The notes: a model not told the origin generated them from the sequence alone. 64,000 bases of DNA from Capillidium heterosporum (GCA_016630905.1 WBMQ01000007.1:186001-250000); one strand, 5' to 3'; positions 1 through 13,282 are shown, counted from the first letter of the stretch. Numbers and translations are program-made.

Positions 1-573
1 TTGGCCTCTAGTTCTCAAAGGTATCGGTATGTGTACATGGGGGGACTCCGATCCCAAGCACTACATGTTAGGGAACCCACTCATTTGGTGGACGTCGACT
101 TTAGGAGTTCTAATCTACCCGATATTAGCGTTGACTTATGTAATACGGTTCCGTAGAAAGTTTCGAGAGTGGGTCCGAGGTAAGCTTTAATTTTCAAATT
201 CAAATTTGGACTGATGGATATTTTACTTCAACGAACAGCAGATTGGAATCAATTCGTCTTTGTAGGCCAAACTTTGTGGCTGGGTTGGGCCTTCAGCTAC
301 CTGCCCTTCTTTGCCATGTCAAGAGTTCTCTATTTGCACCACTACTTCCCGTCTTTGTATTTTGCCTGCCTACTTACTCCTTACACTTTCAACTTGGTTC
401 TACACCGGTTCCCCAAGCATATGAAGTTTGGAATTTACGCCATGTTGGTCACAATATGGATCTTTGGATACTTTTACTTCTTCCCGTTGACTTATGGGTT
501 TAATTACAGGGCCGATAAGTTGCTGAGTAAGCGGTGGATCTCTACTTGGGAGTTTGCCAATCCAGACCTCTAA
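1..573 (+). CDS. Protein O-mannosyltransferase, C-terminal part (5' end outside window)
   Basis: Transfers mannose from dolichyl-phosphate mannose to Ser/Thr of secretory proteins in the ER membrane. Exon 2-179 encodes WPL...KGIGMCTWGD and LGNPLIWW, the conserved loop and start of the C-terminal four-helix region of PMT enzymes. An intron at 180-241 (GTAAGC...CAG, branch-like CTGAT) joins in phase (GAG TGG GTC CGA G|AT). Exon 242-573 carries LGWAFSYLPFFAMSRVLYLHHY, the hallmark of the family, then hydrophobic helices and a tail ending WEFANPDL before TAA. The C-terminal pattern (YGF... W.STWEF) looks more like the PMT2/POMT2 branch than PMT1 or PMT4, but that is an inference. Only the last ~170 residues are present. 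The ATG at 214 lies inside the intron and is not the start. Confidence 0.93.
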
Positions 574-1258
574 AATTATTAAATTTAGGATGTTGTAAGA
601 ATTGTTGGTAGTTTCTAAGCTTGGTTTAATATATTTTGTAGTTTTTAGCATATACTTTGCCTGTAGTACATTACTATATATAATGGTTAGTAAATTGTGT
701 ATAAAGTTTATACTAGAAATTTGCTTACTATTTAATCTATGATTAGTAACTTATAGATTAAAACACATTACCCTCTAGGAAAATTATTGGTTTATACGTA
801 TAGATGTGATAGATGCTGTTAGATATTGCTACTCTCGTATACTTGACGAATGTTTATTGAGAGATATATATCTTAAATAGGTACAAACTGAATTTACTTG
901 CCTAGCATAAAATATAAAGGGTGGTTATATATATATTTTCACTTATAAATATATTACATTATCTGATATAACCATTTTATACATTATAGTTATAATTCTA
1001 AAGTCTATATTAATATCTTAATGTGCAACATCAATTAGGCTTAATGGCAGTAATGCTATATCAATACAAGTATTCAAATTTGAATCTCAATGATTTTGCT
1101 AAAACTCCAAAATTGGTTTGGAGTTTTATGATTGTTCAGTCAAAATTCAACATCGAATTAGAGTTTTACCAATCGCTTCACATAACTTATACTCATCCAC
1201 CATTACAAATAAACTTCCCGAGCAAAAGTCAACTTTATTTCCAACAAAATTATACAAG
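574..1258. other. Intergenic, AT-rich
   Basis: Spacer between the PMT 3' end and the adaptin start on the same strand. I see no conserved coding segment or RNA gene. Short ORFs here are AT-rich and unsupported. Confidence 0.6.
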
Positions 1259-4200
1259 ATGTCGATGCGAGGACTTACCGTGTTCATAGCGGACCTACGA
1301 AAATGTAAACATTTAACTTTATTTGAGAATTGGTAGTAACTTTGACAAACAATTTTAAAGGCAGGGTTCGAGAGTTGGAGGAGAAACGTATCAACAAGGA
1401 GATGGCCAATATCCGAACCAAGTTCAAAGGTAAATTTATAGTTAGATTGTCAAAGTAAGACTTTTTCAGATGTCGCCTTGAATGGATACCACAAGAAAAA
1501 GTACGTGTGCAAGCTGTTGTACATGTACATTTTGGGCTGGGACGTCGACTTTGGCCATTCGGAAGCGGTACAGTTAATCAGCTCCAACAAGTACAGTGAA
1601 AAGCAAATTGTAAGTACCGGAGAGTCATATTGTGTTAAGTTTTTAATAGGGATATCTTGCGGTTACGTTAATGTTAACTGAGAACAGCGACCTTATCCGT
1701 TTAGTAGTCAACAATCTCAAGAGAGACCTGGAAGATTACAACGAGATTTACAATTGCCTTGCTTTACATGCCATAGCTAATATAGGTGGCCGTCAGATGG
1801 CCGAAACTTTAGCAAGCGATGTCCATCGACTCTACGTCGGGTAGGTTTGATTTCTTTATACTTGCTGATTTTTTAGCAATGGCCGCAATTTCGTTAAAAA
1901 GAAGGCTGCTCTATGCCTGCTTCGCCTCTACCGGAAGCATTCGGACGTAATCCCAGCAAAAGATTGGGCAAAAAGTATAATCAACATGCTTGATGACCAT
2001 GACTTGGTAAGTTTTAAATTGCGGCCATTATTAACTAGCAATTAGGGTGTCGTGCTGTGCACTACTAGTCTAGTAACTACACTATCTCAGCAGTACCAAG
2101 ATGAATTCTCAGATTGTGTTCCTATTCTTATCAATAGACTTTACAAGGTACTACAGTTAGATTGATTTAGCTAACTCCTTACAAGGTTATAGTTGAAAAA
2201 GAATATTCTTCAGATTACGTTTATTACAAGGTTCCCATTCCTTGGATGCAGGTTAGGATCCTTAGATTGCTCCAGTACTACCCACCTCCATGTATTTTAT
2301 TTTTGTCGTTTAAACCTAACCCATTCTATAGCCGATCGCCATTTATTGCAGAAGCTTAACAACATTCTCCATGCCGTTATATCCAGCTCACAAGACCAGC
2401 CAAAGAATGTTCAACACACCAACGCTCAAAACTCTGTTCTTTTCGAAGCCATCAGTTTAGCTATCCACCTTGATAGTGACTCCACCTTGGTTGCTGAATC
2501 CACATTATTGCTAGGCAAGTTTATCTCATCAAAAGAAACCAATGTTCGTTACCTCGGCCTTGAAGCAATGGCCCATTTGGCAGCTTATACCAACTCTTTA
2601 GATGCCATTAAAGAACATCAAAACACGGTAATCGCTTCATTGAAAGATAAGGATATCAGTGTTCGCCGTCGAGCCCTTGATTTACTGTATAGTATGTGTG
2701 ATGTTACCAACGCACGAGTTGTCGTGGCAGAACTCCTTAGAGTTTTGGCTACAGCCGATTATAACATCAGGGAAGAGATGGTCCTCAAGATAGCAATCCT
2801 CACCGAGAAGTTTGCCACCGAATACTCTTGGTATGTCGACACTATATTGCAGCTAATTTCCGCTGCTGGTGACTATGTGAGCGAAGAGGTTTGGTACCGT
2901 GTAGTCCAAATTGTTACAAACAACGAAGATCTTCAAGAGTACGCCGCAAAGACAGTACTGGCTAGCTTGCGCAACCCAGCTTACCATGAAACCGCCGTAA
3001 AGGTAGGGGGTTACATCCTTGGTGAGTTTGGACACCTTATTGTCAATTTCCCTCAATGCAGCCCAATCGAGCAGTTTACTACGCTTCACACTAAGTTCAG
3101 TATGTGCACATTACCAACTCGAGCACTACTTTTGACTACCTACGCCAAATTCGCCAACCTCTTCCCCGAAATTAAGCCCCAGGTTACCATGGTACTCAAC
3201 CAGTACCAACACATCCTCGATTCGGAACTTCAACAGCGAGCTTGCGAATACTACAACATTGTAGTACAGCCTAGTGACGATCTACTTCAGACTGTATGTG
3301 AGGAGATGCCACCGTTCCCTGAACGCGAGTCGGCACTCTTATCGACTCTACACAAGAAGAACGCCGACACCGAAGATAAACGTACCTGGAGTATCGTAGA
3401 CAAGGACCTCAAAGATAGAAAGCAAACCGATTCGGACCTCCTCGGCCTCACCGACAGCAATATCCCCGACTCCCCATCTCAGAGCCAGGCTGTATCCTCC
3501 GCTGTATCGGCAACGGCTGAAACTCAGTTCGAAAAGGCCCTCTTCCACACTGAGGGTATCCTCTTCGAAGATGCACAGCTACAGCTCGGCTTCAAGCTCG
3601 ATATCAGTGGAAATTCGGGGAATGTAACTCTGTTTGTAGGTAACAAATTGGAAACCCAACTTACCAGCCTTAAATTCGTTCCGGCCAAGAAAGGTGGTAT
3701 TGCTGGTTTAAAGATCGGAGTTACCCAAGCTATCCCTACCATCGTGCCTCCCAGAGCCCAGCTGAGCCAGGTCTTTGCCCTAGAATGCATCGGTGTCCTA
3801 AGTGAAATCCCCATGTTACGTCTAACTTACATCACGAGTGGGGCCCAATCCATTCTTTTCAAGCTGCCAGTTGCCATGACCTCGTTCCTAGAGCCCACCT
3901 CGATGAGCAGCACCGACTTCTTTGCGCGATGGAAGCAGATCGGTGGCGACGGTAAGGAAACCCAAGGCATTTTCCGATCCGGTGTCAACATCGACGTAGC
4001 CAAGGTCTCAAGCGCGTTGAATGGGTTCAAGTTTAGAGTACTGGAGGGCGTTGACCCCAACCCCAACAACATGGTAGCAGTAGGTATCGTCAACTGTGGG
4101 CCGGAAGGCAAGTTCGGTTGCCTGGCACGATTAGAGCCTAACATGGAGCAGCAGGTAATTGTTTAGTTTTGAAGCCGAAGCTTATTTTGTTTATTTAGAT

Positions 4201-4291
4201 GTTCCGGTTGACCGTCCGTGCTACCAACGATAGCGTTTCTAGCTCAATCCATTCGGTTGTCGCCAAAGTATTATCTGGAAAGGCAGTTTAA
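1259..4291 (+). CDS. APL3: AP-2 adaptor complex subunit alpha (alpha-adaptin)
   Basis: Large subunit of the plasma-membrane AP-2 clathrin adaptor that binds PtdIns(4,5)P2 and cargo during endocytosis. Exons: 1259-1304, 1361-1429, 1470-1609, 1650-1840, 1877-2006, 2046-2147, 2186-2291, 2332-4154, 4199-4291. All eight introns join in phase to give 899 residues. The start [16 protein letters not shown], then [15 protein letters not shown] and [18 protein letters not shown], are the canonical alpha-adaptin N-terminus. The HEAT-repeat trunk (about residues 1-580) includes [19 protein letters not shown] and [19 protein letters not shown] short polar hinge with [11 protein letters not shown] follows, then the ear domain with its beta-sandwich and platform subdomains. 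The last small exon restores the family ending [14 protein letters not shown], which an intron-blind reading would lose. No defect seen. Confidence 0.96.
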
Positions 4292-4863
4292 TTGGGATCT
4301 TCGATTTAAGCTAAAAATTCAATAAACTAATTTTAAATATATATATGAATTGTAATTGGGATTTAATTTAGGGTTTAAAGTATTCTTAAATAATTCACTC
4401 ACAGATACTTCAGGATTTAAGTATATATCATCTACCTTTAGTTGTATACTTCCACTAGGCAAGTACATATGCTTTATATAAAATTGGATATGCTAGTATC
4501 GGCTGGTTTACTAGCAAAAATGACCTATAGGTATATACCGTATAGCTAAACTGAAATTTTAAACTCATGCTATCACTGTATTTATTTTACTATACATAGT
4601 CTTTTCACTTTAAGACTCCCAAGATAAAACGATTGTAAATTGGAACATAGCTTATAGCTTAATTATAGTTTGCAGTCCTTTAAATTATAAAAACATCACA
4701 TTTAGCAAATTTGACCTTGCAAACCTGTAAAAATAAACTACAATCCAATAAATTCTGAGGTGATGTTTTTTAGTTTTAGGTACGAAATATGATGTAACTT
4801 GATGAAAGTAATGTGCATTTCTTTGTGACTGATTGAAATTTAATCCACAAAGAACAGGTTGAG
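4292..4863. other. Intergenic, AT-rich
   Basis: 572-nt spacer between adaptin and the BTB gene. No gene, RNA or repeat recognised. Confidence 0.6.
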
Positions 4864-5896
4864 ATGAAGGAAACCGTGTACTGCAAGATCGATTTTTTCG
4901 AAGCTAAAGAGAAATTGTTCTACATCACCAAAGTCAAGTGTGGGGATGGTTTACTATACGTGTACTCAAAGATATTCTATAACCAAGGTAGCCTTTTAAT
5001 TTATGTCGACTAATCTAGAAAGTCTTTTTGCTCATCTGCATAGAAGAAAATCCAAGCTCTCAAGGTGTTCTACCTCAATTCCAACAACCCAGAAAACTGC
5101 CACATAATTGACTCCATTGCAAGTACCAATATAAATGGGTCGAGTATCAGTATTTTGCAGAATATAACCTTTTTAAGTAAGTTGCATTTATATACAGCTT
5201 CTAATTTATCAGGATACGGATATAACCCGTCACATAGCAACCCAACTTGGATAAAGATTCACTTGAACTTCGAGACAAGCTTCAGTATCAACTCCTTCTT
5301 GACAATAAATACAAACGCAAAAATCTTACCCCTCTTCAACAGCCCAAAGTACTCTGACGTCAAGTTCCACTGCCCCAGCGATATAACCAAATTAGAAACC
5401 GAAAGTAATATAAAGCCCGATGTTATATACTGCCACAAAAATATACTAGCACTAAATTCCTACTACTTTGAAGAGATGTTCCAATCAGGTCTAAAAGAGG
5501 CCAAATGTGGCATCATTTTAGTCAATGATATCAATGCTAGGAACTTAAAAGTTATCATTAGGTACCTCTACTGCGGCAAGATAGATAAAGAGTTTATCGA
5601 TCTCTCTTCAACTGACGACTTGATCAATGTTTACAGTAAATGCGTACTCTGGGATCTACAAAAATTGTGTTCTCCGCCTTGATAAGATCCTCTTGATTAA
5701 AGCCGATTTTGACAATCCATTCAAGCTATTGAAATTCTGCTTTGACTTTGAGATCAAAGGTCCATTGTACGACCATATTTCAACTATCATCAAGCGTAAG
5801 TGGAAGATGTTGAGTAAGAGGGAGGATATAAGTTTTATACTTAAAGACTACTCGGTCGAATTCTTCATCAAGGTCTGTAACATATTGGATTGTTGA
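4864..5896 (+). CDS. BTB/POZ-domain protein with an in-frame UGA bypassed only by a +1 shift
   Basis: Probable substrate adaptor or scaffold; BTB proteins often bridge to Cullin-3, but the partner here is unknown. Exon 4864-4987 starts MKETVYCKIDFFEAKEK. An intron at 4988-5056 (acceptor AAG) joins in phase to ALKVFYLNSNN. A 36-nt in-frame intron at 5177-5212 is likely. The BTB core follows: NSPKYSDVKFHC, the YCHKNILALNSYYFEEMF strand-helix, and VIIRYLYCGKID. Frame 0 runs through VYSKCVLWDLQKLCSPP and stops at TGA 5680-5682. Skipping one T gives DKILLIKADFDNPFKLLKFC and an open BACK-like helical region to TGA at 5894-5896, about 308 residues in total. The break could be a small indel, a decaying gene, or +1 recoding at CCU-UGA-U. 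I see no plausible intron that repairs the frame. Confidence 0.72.
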
Positions 5897-7063
5897 ACTA
5901 AGTTTTGAAAGTAAAGATGTATTTATAGGTGTAGATCGCTTAAACATTACTAAGTATTTTATAAGAGATAGTGTTTTGGATCGATGCACTGTATGTTGTA
6001 AGCTAATATTTTAAATGGTTGAATGCAAATATAGCTTGTAAAAATAAGCTGCTGGTTCATGAAAATGATGAACCATTCATCTCTCTTGGTAGCTTATTAC
6101 TCAAGTGGTCAGCATCCGACGGCACTATCATAAATCACGTATAGACGTAAAAACCTTTACCACTATAAATACATCGCTGAGGAATAACTATAGTATAAAG
6201 ATCTATAAGCTATCACTATATATGGTCTATATTCAAAAGTTTGTAAAACTAATTTTTTTGATTATTTGGTTATAGCATCTTAATGCTTTTCAAGTAGAAA
6301 TATACATTAGTAAATGTTAGTAAAAGTAAACTATGTATACTATCTCTGTCTATTCCAAATAGTTCAGTTTTAGTTATGTATAAAAATTTGATTATATACT
6401 TTGAATGAGAGTAGTAACTAATCTAATTCTACCTCTTCCAATTTAATAGTTTCATTAAATTATAAAGCCTATAGGAGAATGTTCCAGTAAATCAGAAGAG
6501 AGAATATAGGCCACTATATATGTTGTCTTTTATAATCGCTTATTTTGTAATATGGCTAATTTTATGACTTTTTAATTTGAAAATGTAGTAACTAGTATCT
6601 ACAATTGCAGTAAAGGCAGGTAAAGCTTAATAGTAAACTTATATCAAAGGAAAGTGGTTCATAAAAGCAGGCTATGTGTCTGATATATCTTATCAAAATT
6701 TATCAATTTGATTTGGAAATTAGCCCTTCGATTTGAACACATTCTACCACCTTAATACAAAATGACCACATCAATATGACAACAGTTCAAATAGGAATGT
6801 AAACATATATCTAAATGCTATGTGGCTATCATTTTTATATACACGCCCTGCAAAGCATACTACCTTTTACTAATCTTCTGCTTAGCTAAACCTTCCTATT
6901 GGCTTCACCATCAATAACAATTTATGACTTTTGATTAAACTGGATTTTAAAGCTATTGACGCCTTTCAACTTTACAATTAATTCTCAGATCACTAAGCCA
7001 AAGCTACAAAGTTCAACAAAGTGTTTCTGATCAGCCTATTTTTGAGATAAATATACGAAGAAT
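5897..7063. other. Intergenic, AT-rich
   Basis: About 1.2 kb without a recognisable gene. It includes the promoter region of the MAPKKK; no motif stands out. Confidence 0.6.
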
Positions 7064-10000
7064 ATGTCCGGAGCACCCAACGCCGTCTTAAAAGGAAAAT
7101 GTTTCTACCTGTTCGGTTTCGACATTGTCAAGAAAAAGCAATTGGAAGATTCGATTAATCGGTACAGTGGCAAAGTTTGTACAACAGTGGATCAAAATGT
7201 ACTATATTTTCTTTATTTTAAAGCTATTAAAGCTAAATCTATGATATATCGTAGAGAAATTTTCTAAATTTATTGATTTAGACTACTCACTTTGTGACAA
7301 CATCTTACGAAATGCAGCATATGAAGGGAGTTATCGATGAGTTGATAGGTTCTTTTAAAATTCCTACCGTCAATGAAGATTACATTTGGGGAGCTATTGG
7401 GGATTATGACGATGATGATTATAATTCCATATATGAAAAGTAAGTCACTATTTTGCAACTAAATGAATTTGCTAATTTCTTACTTTATTAGCTCTGTTCA
7501 AAATTTAGACACAAATGAGTCTATGTTTGAATTACGAACTGACATTCCCGAAGGAGATTTAGATTCTAGGTGGGTAAATGGTCGCAAAGTTGTATCCGAC
7601 ATCTCACTTGAGCATTCATCTTATAAGTATACTCCAAGTGGCGAATTCGATTATCTAGCGCACTATATCTATGGTTCCAAAGAAAATAGTTCAATTGTAA
7701 GTCTTAGCAATTATTCTAAATGAATGTAGCTTTTGACATAGTTAATTTTATATATCTATAAATCGTTGATTTCTAATTTGTTTTTAAAGGATGTAGAAAC
7801 CCCCGGAGTGATCGACTACGATGGAATTTTTAACGACTATGATGAAGGAGAAGACGATTTAGCTCTCAGCTTCAACGTACCACTCCACGATGAGAAGATC
7901 GATTCGGCTGCAGTAGGCAACCCTATATCTACCGATTACGAAGAGTTTTACCATTTAAATCGTGAGCGAATAGAGTGGCAAGGGATGCTTGCTTCGGTAC
8001 TGAATGGGGAAGTGATAGAATCAGAAAAAAATCGAATCAACAAGACGATCAATGCCCACCAACATGAGACGGATCATTACCAACGATGGATCAGCATTAG
8101 AGCTCGCCTACACAACCGTACATTGGAAGAAGAGAAAATAAATTTGGAAAAAGACAGGCTACACGTCGACTCAATAGTTATGGAAGTTAAGAACTTCAAG
8201 TGCGACCCAACCATTTCACCCGCCGTCGATCAGGTTGAATCGTTGCTCAAAAAAGTGGAGTGGGTAGAAAGTTTGTACCCAACAAGGAAAGCCTTACTTA
8301 AGGCGAAGCCATCTTTCGGATCGGAAGAGTTTGAGTTCAATTTAAATGCGATCAACTCCTGGATTTCAATGACATATGCTTTGCTAGTACAATGGAGCGC
8401 ATTAGCCGAATGGACCGGCAGTGAAAGCCTTCAGATTGCTAGTGACAGTGAAAACGACAATACAAAAGGAAATGGCCGATCCTCCTTTATCGAGCGTATT
8501 CTGAAGGAAAACAGCTTGCAAATCACTTTTGAAAAGAGAACTCTTACGACACTAAAAGATCTCCTTTTGAAGGCCAAGAACGACGTGAAAGTCAATTTTG
8601 GAACTTATATCCAGCTGAATCTCGCCGGAAGTGTAGTACGTATTGAACCTCTAATTTCTTTCCCTACCAACTTGGTCCTGGAATGCCTAAAACTTAGGCT
8701 GAAGTATGCAAACCGTGTCACCAAACCCACCTTAATAGTAGTTGATCAGATGTTGGAAGATTTCCGCCAGTCACTTTCGCTAGCCTGTAGAGTTAAAGAA
8801 GAATACGAAGCAGTCACAAGCCCTGGTCCCGGTTGGGAGATGCGAAGTTGTATCGACAGCAATTTCGATTCAGTACTATTTCAAAGTTTACAGTTCTACT
8901 TCAAGCTCCTGGGCTGGAAAATCAAGTTCGTCAACAAAGGTACCAACCTCAAAGAAATTGAAATTTTGGAATCCGAGTGGGCCTTTGTAACTGGATTAGT
9001 CAACACTTTTGAGAAATCCAAGCAGGAAATAGCTGAACAGTTCTGTTCCCTAGCAACTAAGATGTTGGGCCGTTCATTAGTCAACTTCAACAATCAACTT
9101 CGTGATGCAACAAGCCCGAATCGAGTCAAGTACTTTACTAGGCTGTTTGAGAGTTTTAGACTTCGAGTTCGAAAACAAATGCGTTTCGTCGGGCTGCTAA
9201 CGGGTAAATTCGAAAATGCTTCGGAATATGCACTCGATGGTTCTCGATCACTGGATGAAATGGTAGTTCTACTGGCTAGAGACCATGTACTTGTTAATAC
9301 CGGCGACTCTGGCCTCAAGGGAGTGTACCTATTCTTAAATTTAACGCTTGCGAATCGACCCCAAAGTATCGCTGAGCTGTTGAAATCCGGGTTTATTCGA
9401 GATGAGGATGAAGGTATCGAACCAGGCTATATCCTTGTCATATCATCACGCCAATCTATCATCTGGGAAGGACAGATCCTAGAACATGCTGTTGAATTCC
9501 CCTTTATGGATCTGAAGCAAAATCGAGTGAGGTTGATTTCCAACTCCCCTTCTACGTTAGTCAAGAACAAATACCAATTCCAATCGCTTTTCGGGGATGC
9601 TGGCCTAATAGTATGTCAACCAAGGCGAGCCAACCTACCCAGGATACACCGCGAGATGAGTAGGATCAAGCGCATGAGCTTCAAAATAGCAAAGGCCATT
9701 CTAGATTCAGTTTCCTATGTCCGACAAACCATCCACAGCCATATCAGTGTCGATCTGATTGAGAACTGCTTTACCTTTGCTTCAGACTTTGGTCAAAGGG
9801 TTATGAAGACTATGGATATCCCGATGAGAGCAAAGCTTACCTTGAGGTTGATTAGACTGGCTATCGACTGGGTCAACTTTGTCTTCAACGACTGCGTTCC
9901 TACAGATCGCAAGACATTCAGGTGGGCGGTAATTGCTTTGGAGTTTGCTATGTTGATGACAAGCGGCAACAACATAGTTCTTTTAAGTGAACCCGATTTT

Positions 10001-11545
10001 GAAGACTTACGTAGCAGTGTGGCAGGTTGTATGACTTTATTGATCTCTCATTTTGATATCCAAGGAGCACGCAGTGCTTATGAGAATGCCAGTGCTTTCG
10101 CCACCATGTCTTCAAAAATTGCCGAAGCACCTGCTTTCAAGACCAACATGATCGACAATTATATGAAGAGTGAACGAGACTCTATGCTTGAAAAGATAGA
10201 AGACTTGGAAAAAAGGCGCACCGAAGATCTGTATGAAAAAGGTGTGGTCGGTAGGATTCTCGACGACAACAAGCTCGAAGACCGTACGCTCAATTTCTTG
10301 GCCGCATATTCAAATAACATGGCAATAAGGTGGCAGCAAGGAAAGTTTTTAGGTGCAGGTGCGTTCGGTACCGTCTATTCGGCAACCAATTTGGATAGCG
10401 GTGAGATCATGGCAGTTAAGGAGTTCCGTTTCCCAGACCCATCCCAGCTACTGTCTCTTTACAAATCCATTAAAGAGGAAATGTCCGTCATGAAGATGTT
10501 AAACCACCCCAACATTGTCAGCTACTATGGTATTGAAGTGCACCGCGATCGTGTATTTATTTTTATGGAGTTTTGCCAAGGAGGTTCACTGGCAAGTCTT
10601 TTGGAGCATGGCAGAATCGAAGACGAGAACATAGTCAAGATATATACCTACCAGATGCTTCAAGGTCTTGAATACTTGCACAATCAAAACGTCCTTCACC
10701 GTGATATCAAGCCCGACAACTTGCTCATGGACCATCTCGGAGTTATCAAATACGTAGACTTTGGTGCCGCCAAAGTAATTGCCAAGAACAAGACGTTGGC
10801 CAAGACGACGAAAGCCGGAATGAACAAGAGTCTTACAGGAACCCCGATGTACATGGCACCTGAAGTTATTACTGGCGGCGACAAAGGCAACAAGGGTGCC
10901 CAAGACATCTGGAGTTTAGGTTGCTGTGTTCTCGAAATGGTTACTGGGAAACGTCCCTGGGCTAACCTCGATAACGAGTGGGCGATCATGTACCATGTGG
11001 CATCTGGACACCCCCCACTCCCAGAAAACAACCAAATATCGGCGCTTGGTATGTCCTTTATAAAAGATTGCTTTAACAAGGCACCCAACGACCGACCTAC
11101 CGCCAAGCAGCTACTCTCACACCCTTGGCTCAAGAACATCGATATGGACATAATAACCAGGACCACCACTAACGGATCGACCGGATCCTTAAGCTCGAGG
11201 AACACTTCCAACACCTACACCTCACTCTCACCCAACGGTCAACTGTACAACCAAGGAGTGTCGTACCCCTTCCATCACCAGACAAATTCCAGCTTGAGTT
11301 CCGATAATGGGTTCATTTTGGAAAACAGTTCCAACAAAAGTCAAAATAAAACTCTGACCGTCTGTTGGCAGGATGAAGCAGCCACTGCTGACTCGCCCCC
11401 AACTTCGTACCTGATATCCAGTCCCTTGAATGAAAAGTTCTTTGATGGAATATCGCCGTCGAGTTCACAAGTTATATCACCAGCCACGGGTTCATCGAAC
11501 AATTCCTTGCCACCCTCACCCAAGCTAAACCCTACTTCTAACTAA
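7064..11545 (+). CDS. SSK2: Ssk2/Wis4-type MAP kinase kinase kinase with N-terminal BRCT-like domain
   Basis: Stress-pathway MAPKKK expected to phosphorylate the HOG/Sty1 MAPKK downstream of a response regulator. Exons 7064-7198, 7282-7439, 7492-7696, 7790-11545 join in phase to 1417 residues, close to Wis4. Residues about 8-90 look like one BRCT repeat: LKGKCFYLFGF, a conserved turn glycine G36, THFV at 47-50, and IPTVNEDYIW with the helix-3 Trp at 81. The middle region (about 170-1000) has the Ssk2/Wis4-type regulatory helices. The kinase domain (about 1011-1280) has GAGAFGTVY, the VAIK-type Lys in MAVKEF (~1043), HRDIKPDN (Asp ~1138), DFGAAK (~1156), GTPMYMAPEV and HPWL; all catalytic residues are present. 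A Ser/Asn/Thr-rich tail of ~137 residues follows. The BRCT assignment is mine from motif pattern only; I know of no such domain in characterised Ssk2/Wis4. Confidence 0.93.
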
Positions 11546-12331
11546 TCACCTGCTAGTAGATGCTTTAGCAAGATAATATTAATTAAAAATGGCTGTCAGG
11601 CTGTTAAATTTATGTGTTAACTATATATATACTAATATTTCATTGTATCTTTTAGTTTATTTGTAAAAATTGCATATATTTTATCTTATATAGTTATATA
11701 GCCCTAAGGTTACAAATTATGTAAATGAAGTTTAGGTAGCTTCACATATAATTTGATGAATGGTGACTAAGTAAATACAGCAAAGTTCACTGAATATTTT
11801 ACATATAAACGGATAGCTTTCAATATATATTTAAAATTTAAGAGTATTAGTATGTTAATTTGTGATTTAAGATTGGTGTCTATCAAATTGATTTAAAATG
11901 CAGCTTTGATGGCCCCACCTCCTTACTGGGGAGTAGGGGATAGATATAAATAAATACTACCCAAGTATGCGGATATGTAAATTTGCAAAGGAAGCTGCAA
12001 ATTTTGATCGTTTTTGCCAAAGCCTTAAAACGGTCATAAAAGGATATCGGTTTAAAGTAAAAATATATCCAACAGAAAACATTCTCTCTAATAATACTAG
12101 TTGCTAATTTGATAGCTTTATATAGTAAACAGGCATACTTTTATATCATCGCTGTTTTCCCATCAGACTACAAAAGAAGTATGATAAACAAGGCTGTGAG
12201 AGGCTTGGATAAAATAAAATTTGGTTTTGGATGATGTTTATCTTTATAAATGGATGACTATCTTGCATTACCAATTATTATATTGGTATGGATATTTCTC
12301 TCTGCTACTTTGATTTGAAATAAAACCTACG
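11546..12331. other. Intergenic, AT-rich
   Basis: Spacer between the MAPKKK and the first GDSL gene. No gene or repeat recognised. The TAGCGTTAAAA box of the later GDSL array is not found here. Confidence 0.55.
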
Positions 12332-13282
12332 ATGAAATTGAAATGGCGACTACTATCCTTGATGTACGTTAGCTTGGCAGTCAACTGCAGTGGACTAGTG
12401 TGGGAGTCGCTACCACCCGGTTTCGACATGAGCAAACCAGACGAAATCTTAGATACAGTTCGAGCGAAGCATCGTACCGGACTCAAGTTCCCCTTCACCC
12501 ATGTCTACATCTTTGGTGATAGTTCCTGCGACACTGGAAATTACATTAGGAGACACAACTTTGACATACCAACTAAGAAGTTCTACTGGAAGAATCGATT
12601 TAGTAATGGTCCCATGTGGCCCGACTACTTGCAAGCTATTAACAACATCAGAATCAAGAACTTTTGCCACGGAGGTGCCCCCGTATACAAGGCGAACCAC
12701 GTCATTGAACGTAGCTTTTAAAGTATTTATATTTTACTAACCCACTTAGCCGGAATCCCCGATTTCTTTGGCCAGATAAAACTTTACAAAAAGGACCAGT
12801 ACGACCCGATGCCGGAACGTGCATTAGCCATATTAGGCTTTATAGGCAACGATTTATTGACTAATGAGATCAGCGCCTCTAAAGTTGGACTCGACTATTA
12901 TCGTGCTTTAAAGAAGTTGATTGAAGTAGGTGAGATCAACGACATCTTAGTCCTAAATACACCTTCCCTAGCCTTTCGAAATAGGGGATATGATGTTGTA
13001 GTCGAAAAGGCCGTAAATAGGATTATGATCGACTACCCCAACCTGAACATAGCTCTTTTACCGACTTTGGAGCATCAGACTTTGATGGTTATCGTTCCAC
13101 CTCCTACTTCTGATACCATAAAGTGGAAGGGATTCGCCTCTTGCTTCAACCAGACTGCTTTTACCATATGTTCGGATCCCGAGGATCGGTTCTTGCACGA
13201 TTTTTACCACTTTTCAACAATACCCTACTACAATGTTGCTACTAGGATGACCAAGTTTATAACCCAGCTGTGGATAAAGTGA
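12332..13282 (+). CDS. Secreted GDSL/SGNH-type esterase (CE16-like)
   Basis: Predicted extracellular ester hydrolase of the GDSL family; substrate unknown (CE16 relatives remove acetyl groups from carbohydrates). Exons 12332-12710 and 12750-13282 flank a 39-nt intron and give 303 residues. The signal peptide is about residues 1-20 (KWRLLSLMYVSLAVNCS). Block I is FGDSSCDTGN with nucleophile Ser64. Block III is FIGNDLL, where the usual GxND glycine is Ile. Block V is HDFYHFS, supplying Asp and His of the triad, preceded by CFNQTAFTICSDPEDR as in CE16 enzymes. It is the isolated, most divergent member of a family with four tandem copies at 44-51 kb and a further copy at the right edge. Its Block III keeps Gly before Asn, unlike the array copies. 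Confidence 0.85.

Noticed and set aside
7766-7789. Apparent start of the long MAPKKK ORF at a TTG in front of DVETPGVIDY
   Set aside because: It lies in an intron; three upstream exons join in phase and the true ATG is at 7064.
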